64,000 nt of DNA from positions 244,893-308,892 of the forward strand of contig JAJVDF010000418.1 in NCBI GenBank assembly GCA_022410635.1. The letters run 5' to 3'. Below the pieces are notes generated by a model. That model was given only the letters and a program-made list of their open reading frames with translations, ran no database searches and had not been told where the DNA came from. Positions 60,301-60,840 of the stretch are shown here, piece after piece; the stretch's first letter is position 1, and each line of letters starts with the position of its first letter. Source of the stretch: Tretioscincus oriximinensis (Eukaryota > Chordata > Lepidosauria > Squamata > Gymnophthalmidae). The translations under genes were made by a program, and so were the position numbers.

Positions 60301-60809
60301 CTCCTTCATTCTGTCCTCTTTAATTCATCAATCTTCTCTTGCTTTTAGAAGTATTTTCACCGCCTAAGTAAACAACTGAAAGGGGAAATGTTTTACCTGA
60401 GAATGCATCCACCCATGTGTGTATACACATACATACACATGTATGAACAAAAACATACACAAATGTGTACAATTATTTTCAAGAACTTTACAGCAGCCAT
60501 ATTAGTTCATTTATTTTGTCTTTATGTAACCATAGTGAAAATTATACTTTTGCACAGCTGGTCCTTAACTGTAATAAATATATTCATTCATTCATAGCAC
60601 AAAATAAAGCTATCAATAGTATCTGAGATTATTTCTAACAAATCACTGCATGTGAATCCTCTCACTAACAGTAAAGTATCTTACTGTTTTTTCCTAAGAA
60701 CAAATCTAAAATCCACCATAATATTTTGTACAAATTCACATTTCACACTGTGCTGAATACTTACAGCTTCAGTAGGTGTTTTCTTCAGCTTAGTTCTGTC
60801 CACTTTCAT
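127..60809 (-). CDS. HUWE1: HUWE1 HECT-type E3 ubiquitin ligase, N-terminal 1,299 residues (30 coding exons, gene continues past position 1)
   Basis: Thirty exons on the minus strand join without a break into 3,897 nt. The translation is recognisable throughout as vertebrate HUWE1, from [15 protein letters not shown] at the start to [12 protein letters not shown] at the last exon. All introns are GT-AG and each phase matches the next exon. HUWE1 is a nuclear and cytoplasmic ligase of about 4,400 residues that ubiquitinates p53, MCL1, MYC, histones and other targets. The part seen here corresponds to the N-terminal armadillo-like region (DUF908 at about residues 90-370, DUF913 at about 425-800) plus the following acidic and low-complexity linkers. 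The UBA, WWE and HECT regions are not in the window. Compared with the mammalian protein as I know it, changes are conservative and lie mostly in linkers (residues 499-546, 1027-1050). The identification is very secure. The exon edges are read from splice signals and conserved peptide, not from transcripts. Confidence 0.97.
668..790 (-). CDS. HUWE1: HUWE1 coding exon c29
   Basis: It encodes residues 1180-1220 ([14 protein letters not shown] to SGGHNALF), 123 nt, phase 2 at both ends, donor GTAAGC. Confidence 0.97.
911..1127 (-). CDS. HUWE1: HUWE1 coding exon c28
   Basis: It encodes residues 1108-1179 ([14 protein letters not shown] to PYTPTPRF) and ends in phase 2 at GTAAGT. It contains the conserved [20 protein letters not shown] linker. 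It is separated from c27 by 11.1 kb holding DIRS A and B. Confidence 0.97.
1297..1458 (-). repeat. DIRS A left (3') terminal inverted repeat with end hairpin
   Basis: The outermost 30 bases (1297-1326) form a hairpin with arms GAACACC and GGTGTTC. Bases 1327-1458 match the reverse complement of 6404-6537, including the shared GGAAGCGACAGAAAATGG. On the minus strand the hairpin loop reads CTTCAAGTAAGTACC, close to a 5' splice site. Confidence 0.88.
1687..1787. repeat. DIRS A internal complementary region
   Basis: Bases 1687-1740 are the reverse complement of the left terminus including its hairpin. Bases 1747-1787 are the complement of the right terminus (GAGGACGGAACCGGGAGG). The junction of the two halves mimics joined element ends, which is the hallmark of DIRS elements. 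The plus strand reads CCTCAGGTAAGTACCGG here. Confidence 0.88.
1822..2511 (-). pseudogene. DIRS A tyrosine recombinase, interrupted by one in-frame stop
   Basis: Box A is seen as [12 protein letters not shown] with the catalytic Arg. A stop after ECIKLC interrupts the frame at 2068-2073; the same frame then resumes with [20 protein letters not shown] (the H-x-x-R motif) and ends near TFTKHYKL, holding the likely nucleophile Tyr. It is the only copy in the window that keeps both Arg residues and the Tyr in one frame, apart from the stop. Confidence 0.82.
2576..3300 (-). pseudogene. DIRS A RNase H remnant
   Basis: It contains [15 protein letters not shown] and [18 protein letters not shown], typical of the RNase H that follows RT in DIRS and related elements. 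It spans two frames (3043-3300 and 2576-2986) with an N at 3021. Confidence 0.8.
3480..4102 (-). pseudogene. DIRS A reverse transcriptase remnant
   Basis: The ORF at 3554-4102 has the RT palm entry ([20 protein letters not shown]). Its catalytic box YLDDLL lies at 3504-3515 in another frame after RRGICIYA. At least one frameshift separates motif A from the YLDD box. Confidence 0.82.
4255..6184 (-). pseudogene. DIRS A gag-like ORF, broken
   Basis: Fragments at 5663-6184, 5332-5579, 4830-5222 and 4255-5004 lie in order but in different frames. The C-terminal piece carries a motif shared by all copies here: [19 protein letters not shown], then a helical [10 protein letters not shown] segment and [13 protein letters not shown]. 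The N-terminal piece is Pro/Lys/Glu-rich with no signature. The assignment as gag rests on position upstream of RT and on similarity among the copies. Confidence 0.72.
6404..6537 (-). repeat. DIRS A right (5') terminal inverted repeat
   Basis: It is the inverted partner of 1327-1458. It lacks the extra 30-base hairpin of the left end, as expected when one DIRS end is longer and is copied from the internal complementary region. Confidence 0.87.
6715..6790 (+). repeat. Partial copy of the TCTCTAAGGTGCTACAAGA repeat
   Basis: It reads ATGAAAGCTCACGCTAGTGA then ATCTCTAAGGTGCTACAAGA, matching the 3' part of 54640-54830. Confidence 0.4.
7100..7168 (+). repeat. L2/CR1-type LINE tail
   Basis: It reads CCTTTGGGTATAGGGCAGTA then TAGAAATGCAAATAAATAAA, just before DIRS B. 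Confidence 0.5.
7224..7260 (-). repeat. DIRS B left terminal hairpin
   Basis: The perfect 8-base arms are GGAACACC and GGTGTTCC. On the minus strand the loop reads CCACAGGTATGATAAT, a 5' splice-site-like sequence. Confidence 0.8.
7622..7710. repeat. DIRS B internal complementary region
   Basis: The first half (CCAGGAACACCACCCCACAG) is complementary to the left end at 7224-7270. The second half (CCCTGGATCTAGGAGGTAAG) should mirror the missing right end. The same right-end sequence survives in the miniature at 50893-51026. Confidence 0.8.
7880..8600 (-). pseudogene. DIRS B tyrosine recombinase remnant
   Basis: The minus-strand reading shows [16 protein letters not shown] near 7930-7980, so the second catalytic Arg of H-x-x-R is Trp here. 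The ORF at 7989-8189 continues upstream. No intact box A was found. Confidence 0.68.
9196..10453 (-). pseudogene. DIRS B reverse transcriptase and RNase H remnants
   Basis: RNase H at 9196-9609 is well preserved: [38 protein letters not shown] and [17 protein letters not shown] lies at about 9606-10453 in several frames. The segment where YLDD should lie (about 10030-10070) no longer encodes the Asp pair. Confidence 0.8.
10535..11800 (-). pseudogene. DIRS B gag-like remnant
   Basis: The frames at 10535-11062 and 11238-11447 carry [15 protein letters not shown] and [20 protein letters not shown], the same signatures as the gag of the other copies. It is broken by frameshifts. The N-terminal part is fragmentary and fades near 11900. 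Confidence 0.65.
12277..12471 (-). CDS. HUWE1: HUWE1 coding exon c27
   Basis: It encodes residues 1043-1107 ([14 protein letters not shown] to [10 protein letters not shown]), 195 nt, phase 1 at both ends. The conserved core [19 protein letters not shown] is clear; the first eight residues are diverged linker. The acceptor chosen is CTGACAG. Confidence 0.95.
12722..12830 (-). repeat. L2/CR1-type LINE tail
   Basis: On the minus strand it ends CTGAGACCTTCGGGTATAGG then GTGGTATAAAAATGTAAATA. Related tails occur at 26829, 35595, 40040, 31500, 60110 and 63430. Confidence 0.6.
12985..14170 (-). mobile_element. L1 LINE fragment, ORF2 3' part plus 3' UTR
   Basis: The minus-strand frame at 13420-13728 resembles the L1 ORF2 C-terminus ([16 protein letters not shown] context, [17 protein letters not shown]). 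Upstream sequence to about 14170 reads as the EN-RT linker with stops. The low-coordinate side has a G-rich segment (minus strand) as in L1 3' UTRs. It lies in intron 26. Confidence 0.65.
14318..14378. other. Imperfect hairpin
   Basis: The arm GTAGCTACCTCCATTTCGTG (14318-14337) pairs with AATGCAATGGAGGTGCTAC (14360-14378) with a few bulges. It could be a decayed MITE. No evidence for a functional RNA. Confidence 0.35.
14629..14729 (-). CDS. HUWE1: HUWE1 coding exon c26
   Basis: It encodes residues 1009-1042. The first half ([19 protein letters not shown]) is conserved. The second half ([15 protein letters not shown]) is a diverged linker. It enters in phase 2 and leaves in phase 1, donor GTATGA. 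A tract of seven A in the frame could be a place for sequence error, but the frame holds. Confidence 0.93.
15085..15370 (+). repeat. Non-LTR retrotransposon 3' end with ATG-repeat tail
   Basis: The segment ends in CCAATAAAGGCTATGATGAT followed by three further ATG units. Short tandem tails of this kind mark some non-LTR elements. The family was not identified. Confidence 0.4.
15408..15716 (+). mobile_element. tRNA-derived SINE, copy 1
   Basis: The head has a pol III A box (TAGTTCAGTTGC) and B box (GGGTTTCGAAGCCC). The body has AGCTGGGTTGGCTAGAGCTA-type sequence in reverse arrangement. The tail GAGAAAAGCGGGGTATAAGA is like L2/CR1 LINE ends and is followed by a TTC-rich run. About 300 bp. Confidence 0.8.
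15929..16062 (-). CDS. HUWE1: HUWE1 coding exon c25
   Basis: It encodes residues 965-1008 ([14 protein letters not shown] to LSLCTPN) and ends in phase 2 at GTATGG. Intron 24 is only 105 bp. Confidence 0.97.
16168..16413 (-). CDS. HUWE1: HUWE1 coding exon c24
   Basis: It encodes residues 883-964 ([14 protein letters not shown] to VHTCRVGQ), 246 nt and the longest exon in the window, phase 0 at both ends. The donor is GTAAAA. Confidence 0.97.
16414..17909. other. Intron 23, first part
   Basis: AT-rich; nothing recognised apart from chance ORFs. Confidence 0.5.
17910..18030. mobile_element. Short palindromic MITE candidate
   Basis: The left GGGTCTGGTTAAGGAAC and right GTTCCTTAACCAGACGCC are inverted copies, with CATGAGTG/CACTCATG inside them. 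No coding sequence. It lies in intron 23. Confidence 0.5.
18031..19149. other. Intron 23, second part
   Basis: Nothing recognised. The 106-residue minus ORF at 18690-19010 has no known signature. Confidence 0.5.
19150..19235 (+). repeat. CR1-like interspersed repeat, short piece
   Basis: It contains ATAGAATCGTAGATTTGGAA followed by GGGACTTACAGGGGC, related to 48540-48720. Confidence 0.4.
19399..19575 (-). CDS. HUWE1: HUWE1 coding exon c23
   Basis: It encodes residues 824-882 ([14 protein letters not shown] to [10 protein letters not shown]), 177 nt, phase 0 at both ends, donor GTAAGG. Confidence 0.97.
19700..19853. mobile_element. Second copy of the CAGGTGAAAC MITE candidate, diverged left end
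   Basis: It shares GTTGCAATGGGTTTAATTAT, ATAACAGAATTTCATTAT and the right end AAGGTTTCACCTG with 37017-37148. It lies in intron 22. Confidence 0.5.
20532..20589 (-). CDS. HUWE1: HUWE1 coding exon c22 (58-nt)
   Basis: It encodes residues 804-823 ([20 protein letters not shown]). It enters in phase 2 and leaves in phase 0, with a TTTCTAG acceptor and GTAAGT donor. DIRS copy C begins 119 bp upstream of it in transcript direction. Confidence 0.96.
20708..20880 (-). repeat. DIRS C left terminal repeat with hairpin
   Basis: Hairpin arms are at 20708-20718 and 20741-20751. The minus strand reads CCACTACAGGTAAGTGTCC in the loop, a full consensus 5' splice site. The following sequence matches the reverse complement of the right end. 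Confidence 0.84.
21218..21312. repeat. DIRS C internal complementary region
   Basis: It contains CTCAAGAACACCACCACACAGG (left-end complement) followed by CTCCAGGTCTAGGAGCTAAAG (right-end complement). Confidence 0.8.
21457..22603 (-). pseudogene. DIRS C tyrosine recombinase remnant, split by a SINE
   Basis: Box A is seen as [12 protein letters not shown], with Arg kept. The second motif reads HSTSSAS, so its Arg is Ser. The SINE at 22086-22386 separates the N-terminal part (22387-22603) from the rest. Confidence 0.72.
22086..22386 (+). mobile_element. tRNA-derived SINE, copy 2, inserted in DIRS C
   Basis: It has the same head (GATAGCTCAGTCACTAAGG) and tail (GAAAAGCAGGGTATAAGAAC) as copy 1. 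It interrupts the DIRS C recombinase coding remnant, so it is younger than that DIRS insertion. Confidence 0.82.
22984..23602 (-). pseudogene. DIRS C RNase H remnant
   Basis: It shows [20 protein letters not shown] and [20 protein letters not shown], matching the RNase H of copies A, B and D. An upstream fragment (23396-23602) carries [15 protein letters not shown]. Confidence 0.75.
23640..24300 (-). pseudogene. DIRS C reverse transcriptase remnant, YLDD segment deleted
   Basis: After the FGL of the PFGL motif the reading passes directly to [19 protein letters not shown], so the roughly 40-60 residues with the RRRGI-YLDD box are absent (around 23800). The remaining motifs are in broken frames. 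Confidence 0.65.
24315..25330 (-). pseudogene. DIRS C gag-like remnant
   Basis: The 24607-24795 frame carries [20 protein letters not shown] and [13 protein letters not shown], matching the gag core of the other copies. The N-terminal part is fragmentary. Confidence 0.6.
25375..25491 (-). repeat. DIRS C right terminal inverted repeat
   Basis: Its reverse complement starts GGTTCTTCTGGTCTAGAAGG and continues with GGTTAATCCTGGTAGCCA, shared with the left end at 20781-20800. Copy D begins 46 bp further on. Confidence 0.82.
25718..26015 (-). mobile_element. tRNA-derived SINE, copy 3, inserted in DIRS D
   Basis: It is the reverse orientation of the same family. It runs from GTTCTTATACCCTGCTTTTC at the tail to CTTAGTAACTGAGCTATC at the head, and a short duplicated head piece follows (to about 26040). 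It lies between the left end and internal complementary region of DIRS D. Confidence 0.8.
26255..26360. repeat. DIRS D internal complementary region
   Basis: It reads CTAGAACACCACCTCAGG then GTAAGTACCAGTG (left-end complement), followed by GAGGACGGAACCGGGAAGGG (right-end complement), nearly identical to copy A. Confidence 0.85.
26483..27280 (-). pseudogene. DIRS D tyrosine recombinase remnant
   Basis: The C-terminal motif is [21 protein letters not shown] with H-x-x-R intact. A small deletion shifts the frame just before the Tyr motif (NTSPSITN in place of NTFTKHY). The box A region is disrupted by the L2-type insertion at 26829-26955. Confidence 0.72.
26829..26955 (-). repeat. L2/CR1-type tail inserted in DIRS D
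   Basis: It runs from TATTTATTTATTTATATTTA to a mixed A-rich segment and contains CACCCTGAAAGCCTTCAGG on the minus strand. It breaks the recombinase region of DIRS D. Confidence 0.6.
27890..28360 (-). pseudogene. DIRS D RNase H remnant
   Basis: It encodes HIQGILNTM near 27900-27930 and the VRFHS-type start near 28340, in scattered frames. It is weaker than in copies A and B. Confidence 0.6.
28363..29060 (-). pseudogene. DIRS D reverse transcriptase remnant with intact YLDD
   Basis: The ORF at 28363-28707 encodes [20 protein letters not shown], the catalytic palm motif, followed by [11 protein letters not shown]. It is the best preserved RT active-site segment of the five copies. The upstream palm motif is in other frames. 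Confidence 0.82.
29160..31116 (-). pseudogene. DIRS D gag-like ORF, long open core
   Basis: The 257-residue frame at 29350-30123 is open and carries [37 protein letters not shown] and [17 protein letters not shown]. Further fragments at 30102-30302 and 30529-31116 extend to the N-terminus. A C-tract of ten (29378-29387) near the C-terminal end likely shifts the frame. Confidence 0.72.
31500..31556 (+). repeat. L2/CR1-type LINE tail next to the truncated end of DIRS D
   Basis: It contains ATGGGTATGGGGAGGGTATA followed by AAATGTAAATAAATAAATAA. It lies directly beyond the lost DIRS D right end, so a later insertion may have removed that end. Confidence 0.5.
31557..34318. other. Intron 21, segment between DIRS D and exon c21
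   Basis: It holds the MITE-like piece at 32790-32885 and an L2-type tail near 32605-32660. The remainder shows nothing I can name. Confidence 0.5.
32790..32885. repeat. MITE-like fragment
   Basis: It contains TATTTACCGATGTACAGAAT then CTCAAAAATATACCTAAAATATGG and GGATGCATCTTATGG, which resemble one another as inverted ends of a small DNA transposon family. Confidence 0.35.
34319..34530 (-). CDS. HUWE1: HUWE1 coding exon c21 (acidic segment)
   Basis: It encodes residues 734-803. It starts [15 protein letters not shown] and passes through a Pro-rich stretch into the acidic run [17 protein letters not shown], ending in phase 2 at GTAAGT. The acidic run matches the conserved low-complexity segment of HUWE1. 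It lies at the far end of the 13.7-kb intron 21. Confidence 0.97.
34705..34752. repeat. ATC/CAT microsatellite
   Basis: Imperfect (ATC)n and (CAT)n runs, in intron 20. Confidence 0.7.
34859..35189. mobile_element. Non-autonomous hAT element, SPIN/Charlie-like
   Basis: The terminal inverted repeats are CAGCGGTTCTCAACCT and AGGTTGAGAACCACTG. The subterminal GGGTCACGAG... and GGGGTCACGACA resemble the SPIN/OposCharlie group. The 8-bp flanks GTCTAAGG (34851-34858) and GTTTAAGG (35190-35197) fit a hAT target duplication with one change. It has no coding sequence and lies in intron 20. Confidence 0.85.
35590..35905 (-). repeat. L2/CR1-type interspersed repeat, about 300 bp
   Basis: The tail (CACCCTGAGACCTTTGGGTA on the minus strand) continues into GAACAGTCTCTCCCTTGAGG-type sequence, common to squamate repeats that end in this tail. 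Confidence 0.5.
36365..36695 (+). mobile_element. LINE 3' end with A-rich tail, L1-like
   Basis: The sequence ends in TTCAATAAAATAAATAAATT after a decayed coding-like segment. The family is uncertain. Confidence 0.4.
37017..37148. mobile_element. Palindrome-ended MITE candidate, CAGGTGAAAC family
   Basis: The ends are CAGGTGAAACTTCGTTA and, inverted, CAGGTGAAACCTCATTATAA. A TA follows the right end, as for Tc1/mariner or pogo-type MITEs. A related copy lies at 19700-19853. Confidence 0.55.
37429..37520 (-). CDS. HUWE1: HUWE1 coding exon c20
   Basis: It encodes residues 703-733 ([14 protein letters not shown] to ATTAIIK), 92 nt, phase 1 in and phase 0 out, donor GTAAGT. Confidence 0.97.
37806..37945 (-). 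mobile_element. Orphan DIRS right-end fragment (A-like)
   Basis: The sequence parallels the right terminal repeat of copy A: GGCCTTCCG, TTTATACCCTGGAAGGTTCC, CACTTTCTGCAGGGGGTCA, then a GGTTATAGTAGAAGCATCC block. No DIRS interior follows on either side. It lies in intron 19. Confidence 0.6.
38414..38591 (-). CDS. HUWE1: HUWE1 coding exon c19
   Basis: It encodes residues 644-702 ([14 protein letters not shown] to RRRRSSDPL) and ends in phase 1 with GTGAGTG. The basic run RRRRSS just before the donor is a conserved feature. Confidence 0.97.
38592..39236. other. Intron 18
   Basis: Nothing recognised apart from a short ATCT microsatellite near 39088. Confidence 0.5.
39237..39343 (-). CDS. HUWE1: HUWE1 coding exon c18
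   Basis: It encodes residues 608-643 ([14 protein letters not shown] to HALLIKD), 107 nt, phase 1 in and phase 0 out, TTCACAG acceptor and GTGAGT donor. Confidence 0.97.
39344..39999. other. Intron 17, start
   Basis: Nothing recognised before the L2/CR1 tail at 40000. Confidence 0.45.
40000..40125 (+). repeat. L2/CR1-type LINE tail with TAAA repeats
   Basis: It contains GACCTTCAGGTATGGGGGCG then GGATATAAATG and six AAAT units. Confidence 0.6.
40736..40893 (-). repeat. DIRS E left terminal repeat with hairpin
   Basis: The arms AAGAACACC and GGTGTTCTT enclose a loop that reads CACCTCACGGTAAGTCCTGG on the minus strand. Bases 40771-40893 pair with the right end. Confidence 0.86.
41029..41134. 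repeat. DIRS E internal complementary region
   Basis: The left-end complement (CTTCAAGAACACCACCTCAT) is followed by the right-end complement (GAAGGTGGAATCCGGAAGAG). Confidence 0.84.
41270..41900 (-). pseudogene. DIRS E tyrosine recombinase remnant
   Basis: Box A reads [12 protein letters not shown], so the catalytic Arg has become Cys. The second motif [17 protein letters not shown] keeps H-x-x-R but is followed by a stop. A Tyr in the TTFVRHYKL segment remains. Confidence 0.75.
42588..43288. mobile_element. Foreign 0.7-kb insertion in DIRS E, possible solo LTR
   Basis: The DIRS coding similarity stops at 43289 and resumes at 42587 ([11 protein letters not shown]). The segment between starts TGAATGATC and ends TTATAACA, has a TATAAAAG near 42915 and AATAAACC near 43180. 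This is compatible with a retroviral-type LTR, but the two ends do not mirror each other well and only GAG is shared at the flanks. It could be another kind of insertion. Confidence 0.4.
43281..43680 (-). pseudogene. DIRS E RNase H remnant
   Basis: It reads [40 protein letters not shown] and VSALHIQCS. The frame is open over 120 residues, then meets the foreign segment. Confidence 0.8.
43980..44571 (-). pseudogene. DIRS E reverse transcriptase remnant, YLDD segment deleted
   Basis: Motif A is excellent: [18 protein letters not shown], then [17 protein letters not shown]. After a stop the reading goes [19 protein letters not shown], lacking the roughly 30-35 residues with YLDD that copies A and D have between RRRGI and GFLI. 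Confidence 0.8.
44706..47040 (-). pseudogene. DIRS E gag-like ORF, two long open parts
   Basis: The N-terminal part, 46366-47040 (224 residues), is Ala/Pro/Ser-rich. The C-terminal part, 44706-45503 (265 residues), carries [33 protein letters not shown] and [13 protein letters not shown], the shared gag core. Fragments at 45521-46256 link them with frameshifts. Confidence 0.7.
47105..47225 (-). repeat. DIRS E right terminal inverted repeat
   Basis: Its reverse complement matches 40771-40893 with few mismatches (GAAGAGATGTCCTGAATGAT, GGGGACATGCCCCAGTCC). Confidence 0.86.
47411..47491 (-). CDS. HUWE1: HUWE1 coding exon c17
   Basis: It encodes residues 581-607 ([14 protein letters not shown] to GPSLFLL), 81 nt, phase 1 at both ends, donor GTAAGTG. 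The next exon is 8 kb away because DIRS copy E fills intron 17. Confidence 0.97.
47772..47873 (-). CDS. HUWE1: HUWE1 coding exon c16
   Basis: It encodes residues 547-580 ([14 protein letters not shown] to SDGIRH), 102 nt, phase 1 at both ends, donor GTGAGA. Confidence 0.97.
47958..48101 (-). CDS. HUWE1: HUWE1 coding exon c15 (variable Ser/Pro linker)
   Basis: It encodes residues 499-546, starting [14 protein letters not shown] and ending in a Ser-rich run. It carries phase 1 at both ends. Only the first dozen residues resemble the mammalian protein; the rest is low-complexity linker. The acceptor was placed at the AG before TTTCTGATG because that choice keeps the conserved SDVxMESSPG peptide. 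A later AG (after GATGTAG) would shorten the exon. Confidence 0.85.
48540..48720 (+). repeat. CR1-like interspersed repeat
   Basis: It contains TAGAATCATAAGAGTTCAAA followed by GGGACCTCTAGGG, the widespread sauropsid repeat with an AGAATCATAGAGTTGGAAGG core. A second short piece lies at 19150-19235. Confidence 0.5.
48821..49110 (-). mobile_element. tRNA-derived SINE, copy 4
   Basis: It is nearly full length, minus orientation, in intron 14. Its head-proximal end (GAGACCATTTCCTAAGCAAC) lies 65 bp before exon c14. Confidence 0.78.
49175..49286 (-). CDS. HUWE1: HUWE1 coding exon c14
   Basis: It encodes residues 462-498 ([14 protein letters not shown] to GEEMETDVE) and ends in phase 1. The donor GTATTT is weak. 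The acidic end leads into the variable linker of the next exon. Confidence 0.95.
49573..49713 (-). CDS. HUWE1: HUWE1 coding exon c13
   Basis: It encodes residues 415-461 ([14 protein letters not shown] to SIFIYRLE), 141 nt, phase 0, donor GTATGT. It opens the DUF913 region. Confidence 0.97.
49995..50640 (+). mobile_element. Degenerate L1 LINE ORF2 reverse transcriptase fragment
   Basis: The plus reading gives [12 protein letters not shown] followed by a decayed RT catalytic segment ([10 protein letters not shown] where FADD-type sequence is expected). Later stops and frameshifts continue through L1-like sequence. It lies in intron 12. Confidence 0.6.
50893..51026 (-). mobile_element. Miniature DIRS-derived element, B family, termini only
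   Basis: The 134-bp segment has the B-family left-end hairpin (AAACACCCC near 50894, GGTGGTGTTCC) and a right end whose reverse complement reads CCCTGGATCTAGGAGGTAAG, identical to the second half of the copy B internal complementary region. It has no coding sequence and no internal complementary region. The loop carries CTACAGGTAAGTATG on the minus strand. It lies 38 bp past the donor of exon c12. Confidence 0.78.
51065..51192 (-). CDS. HUWE1: HUWE1 coding exon c12
   Basis: It encodes residues 372-414 ([14 protein letters not shown] to GMMEALLK), 128 nt, phase 1 in and phase 0 out, donor GTATGT. A 134-bp DIRS-derived miniature starts only 38 bp downstream of this donor and carries its own splice-donor-like motif. 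Confidence 0.97.
51345..51440 (-). repeat. Dispersed repeat, same family as 59050-59165
   Basis: The reverse complement reads GAACATAAGAGGAGTCTTGC and CCCATCTAGTCCAACATC. It lies in intron 11. Confidence 0.5.
51476..51626 (-). CDS. HUWE1: HUWE1 coding exon c11
   Basis: It encodes residues 322-371 ([14 protein letters not shown] to VRNCIQAMI) and ends in phase 1 with GTAAG. The peptide is nearly identical to the mammalian exon as I know it. Confidence 0.97.
51820..51920 (-). CDS. HUWE1: HUWE1 coding exon c10
   Basis: It encodes residues 288-321 ([14 protein letters not shown] to ITDKQLM), 101 nt, entering in phase 1 and leaving in phase 0. The donor is GTAGGT. It lies within DUF908. Confidence 0.97.
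51921..52874. other. Intron 9, part before the L1 fragment
   Basis: No recognisable gene or repeat. Confidence 0.5.
52875..53328 (+). mobile_element. L1 LINE 3' end with poly-A
   Basis: The plus-strand frame at 52904-53143 has [14 protein letters not shown], related to the L1 C-terminus at 13420-13728. It is followed by a G-rich tract, AATAAAAATATT and an A run at 53317. It lies in intron 9. Confidence 0.68.
53554..53653 (-). CDS. HUWE1: HUWE1 coding exon c9
   Basis: It encodes residues 255-287 ([14 protein letters not shown] to LHAISIL) and ends in phase 1. The odd G is completed by the TG that opens the next exon (Val288). The donor is GTGAGG. Confidence 0.97.
54033..54101 (-). CDS. HUWE1: HUWE1 coding exon c8
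   Basis: It encodes residues 232-254 ([14 protein letters not shown] to IPKDKQ), 69 nt, phase 0. The donor is GTACAG, weaker than its neighbours. Confidence 0.96.
54190..54237 (-). CDS. HUWE1: HUWE1 coding exon c7 (48-nt mini exon)
   Basis: It encodes residues 216-231, [16 protein letters not shown], phase 0 at both ends, CTCAG acceptor and GTAAG donor. It is short but fully conserved in sequence with the known protein. Confidence 0.95.
54640..54830 (+). repeat. SINE-like repeat with TTTAAATCTCTAAGGTGCTA end
   Basis: It starts near GATAGCTGTGTTAGTCTGGG and ends CTCTAAGGTGCTACAAGACC. A second partial copy lies at 6715-6790. It resembles a sauropsid SINE with this conserved end; the family name is uncertain. 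Confidence 0.45.
54831..55300. other. Remainder of intron 6
   Basis: I recognise no gene or repeat here beyond the SINE-like piece ending at 54830. Confidence 0.5.
55301..55378 (-). CDS. HUWE1: HUWE1 coding exon c6
   Basis: It encodes residues 190-215 ([14 protein letters not shown] to EVKVDKR), 78 nt, phase 0. The acceptor is ACACAG and the donor GTGAGT. Confidence 0.97.
55990..56150 (+). repeat. L2/CR1-type LINE tail, diverged
   Basis: It contains TTAACCATCTTGAGACCTTC and TACTGGGCGATATAGAAAAA. Confidence 0.45.
56978..57040 (-). CDS. HUWE1: HUWE1 coding exon c5
   Basis: It encodes residues 169-189 ([15 protein letters not shown] to RDLHML), 63 nt, phase 0, TTCAG acceptor and GTAAG donor. 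The last codon is Leu where the mammalian protein, as I recall it, has Met. It is too short to stand out as an ORF and is recognised by homology and splice sites. Confidence 0.95.
57563..57615 (-). repeat. Dispersed repeat, short piece of the 59050 family
   Basis: The reverse complement starts ACATAAGAGGAGTCCTGCTA. It lies in intron 4. Confidence 0.4.
57715..57867 (-). CDS. HUWE1: HUWE1 coding exon c4
   Basis: It encodes residues 118-168 ([14 protein letters not shown] to SRLQHLAE), 153 nt, phase 0 at both ends. It contains the helix-rich stretch [18 protein letters not shown] typical of the HUWE1 N-terminal solenoid. Confidence 0.97.
58226..58432 (-). CDS. HUWE1: HUWE1 coding exon c3
   Basis: It encodes residues 49-117 ([14 protein letters not shown] to SRHLYSSIE), 207 nt, phase 0 at both ends, donor GTAATA. 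It covers the start of the DUF908 armadillo-like region. Reading on past the donor gives nonsense ending at a stop, so the boundary is clear. Confidence 0.97.
58593..58691 (-). CDS. HUWE1: HUWE1 coding exon c2
   Basis: It encodes residues 16-48 ([12 protein letters not shown] to TWNIGK), phase 0 at both ends. The acceptor is TTTTTCAG and the donor GTATGT. The length of 99 nt gives exactly 33 codons. Confidence 0.97.
59050..59165 (+). repeat. Dispersed repeat with the GAACATAAGAGGAGCCCTGC core
   Basis: The same sequence in reverse orientation is at 51345-51440 and 57563-57615. It is common in lizard genomes; I cannot name the family with confidence. Confidence 0.5.
60030..60152 (+). repeat. 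L2/CR1-type LINE tail
   Basis: It ends GGATATAGGGTGGAATATAA then ATGTAAATAAATG, in the intron between c1 and c2. Confidence 0.5.
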
Positions 60810-60835
60810 TTTTACTAGTTTTCTGCTTCCTGATC
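60765..60835 (-). CDS. HUWE1: HUWE1 coding exon c1 (initiator ATG at 60807-60809)
   Basis: It encodes residues 1-15, [15 protein letters not shown], and ends in phase 0 at a GTAAG donor. The coding part is 60765-60809. Bases 60810-60835 would be 5' UTR, starting after a pyrimidine-rich AG acceptor (60836-60837). The start is fixed by the match to the conserved HUWE1 N-terminus. The upstream edge is inferred from the acceptor only. Confidence 0.95.
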
Positions 60836-60840
60836 CTGCT

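Larger units (their letters stand above)
58692..60764. other. Intron 1, mostly unremarkable
   Basis: It holds the dispersed repeat at 59050-59165 and the L2/CR1 tail at 60030-60152. I recognise no gene in the rest. Confidence 0.6.
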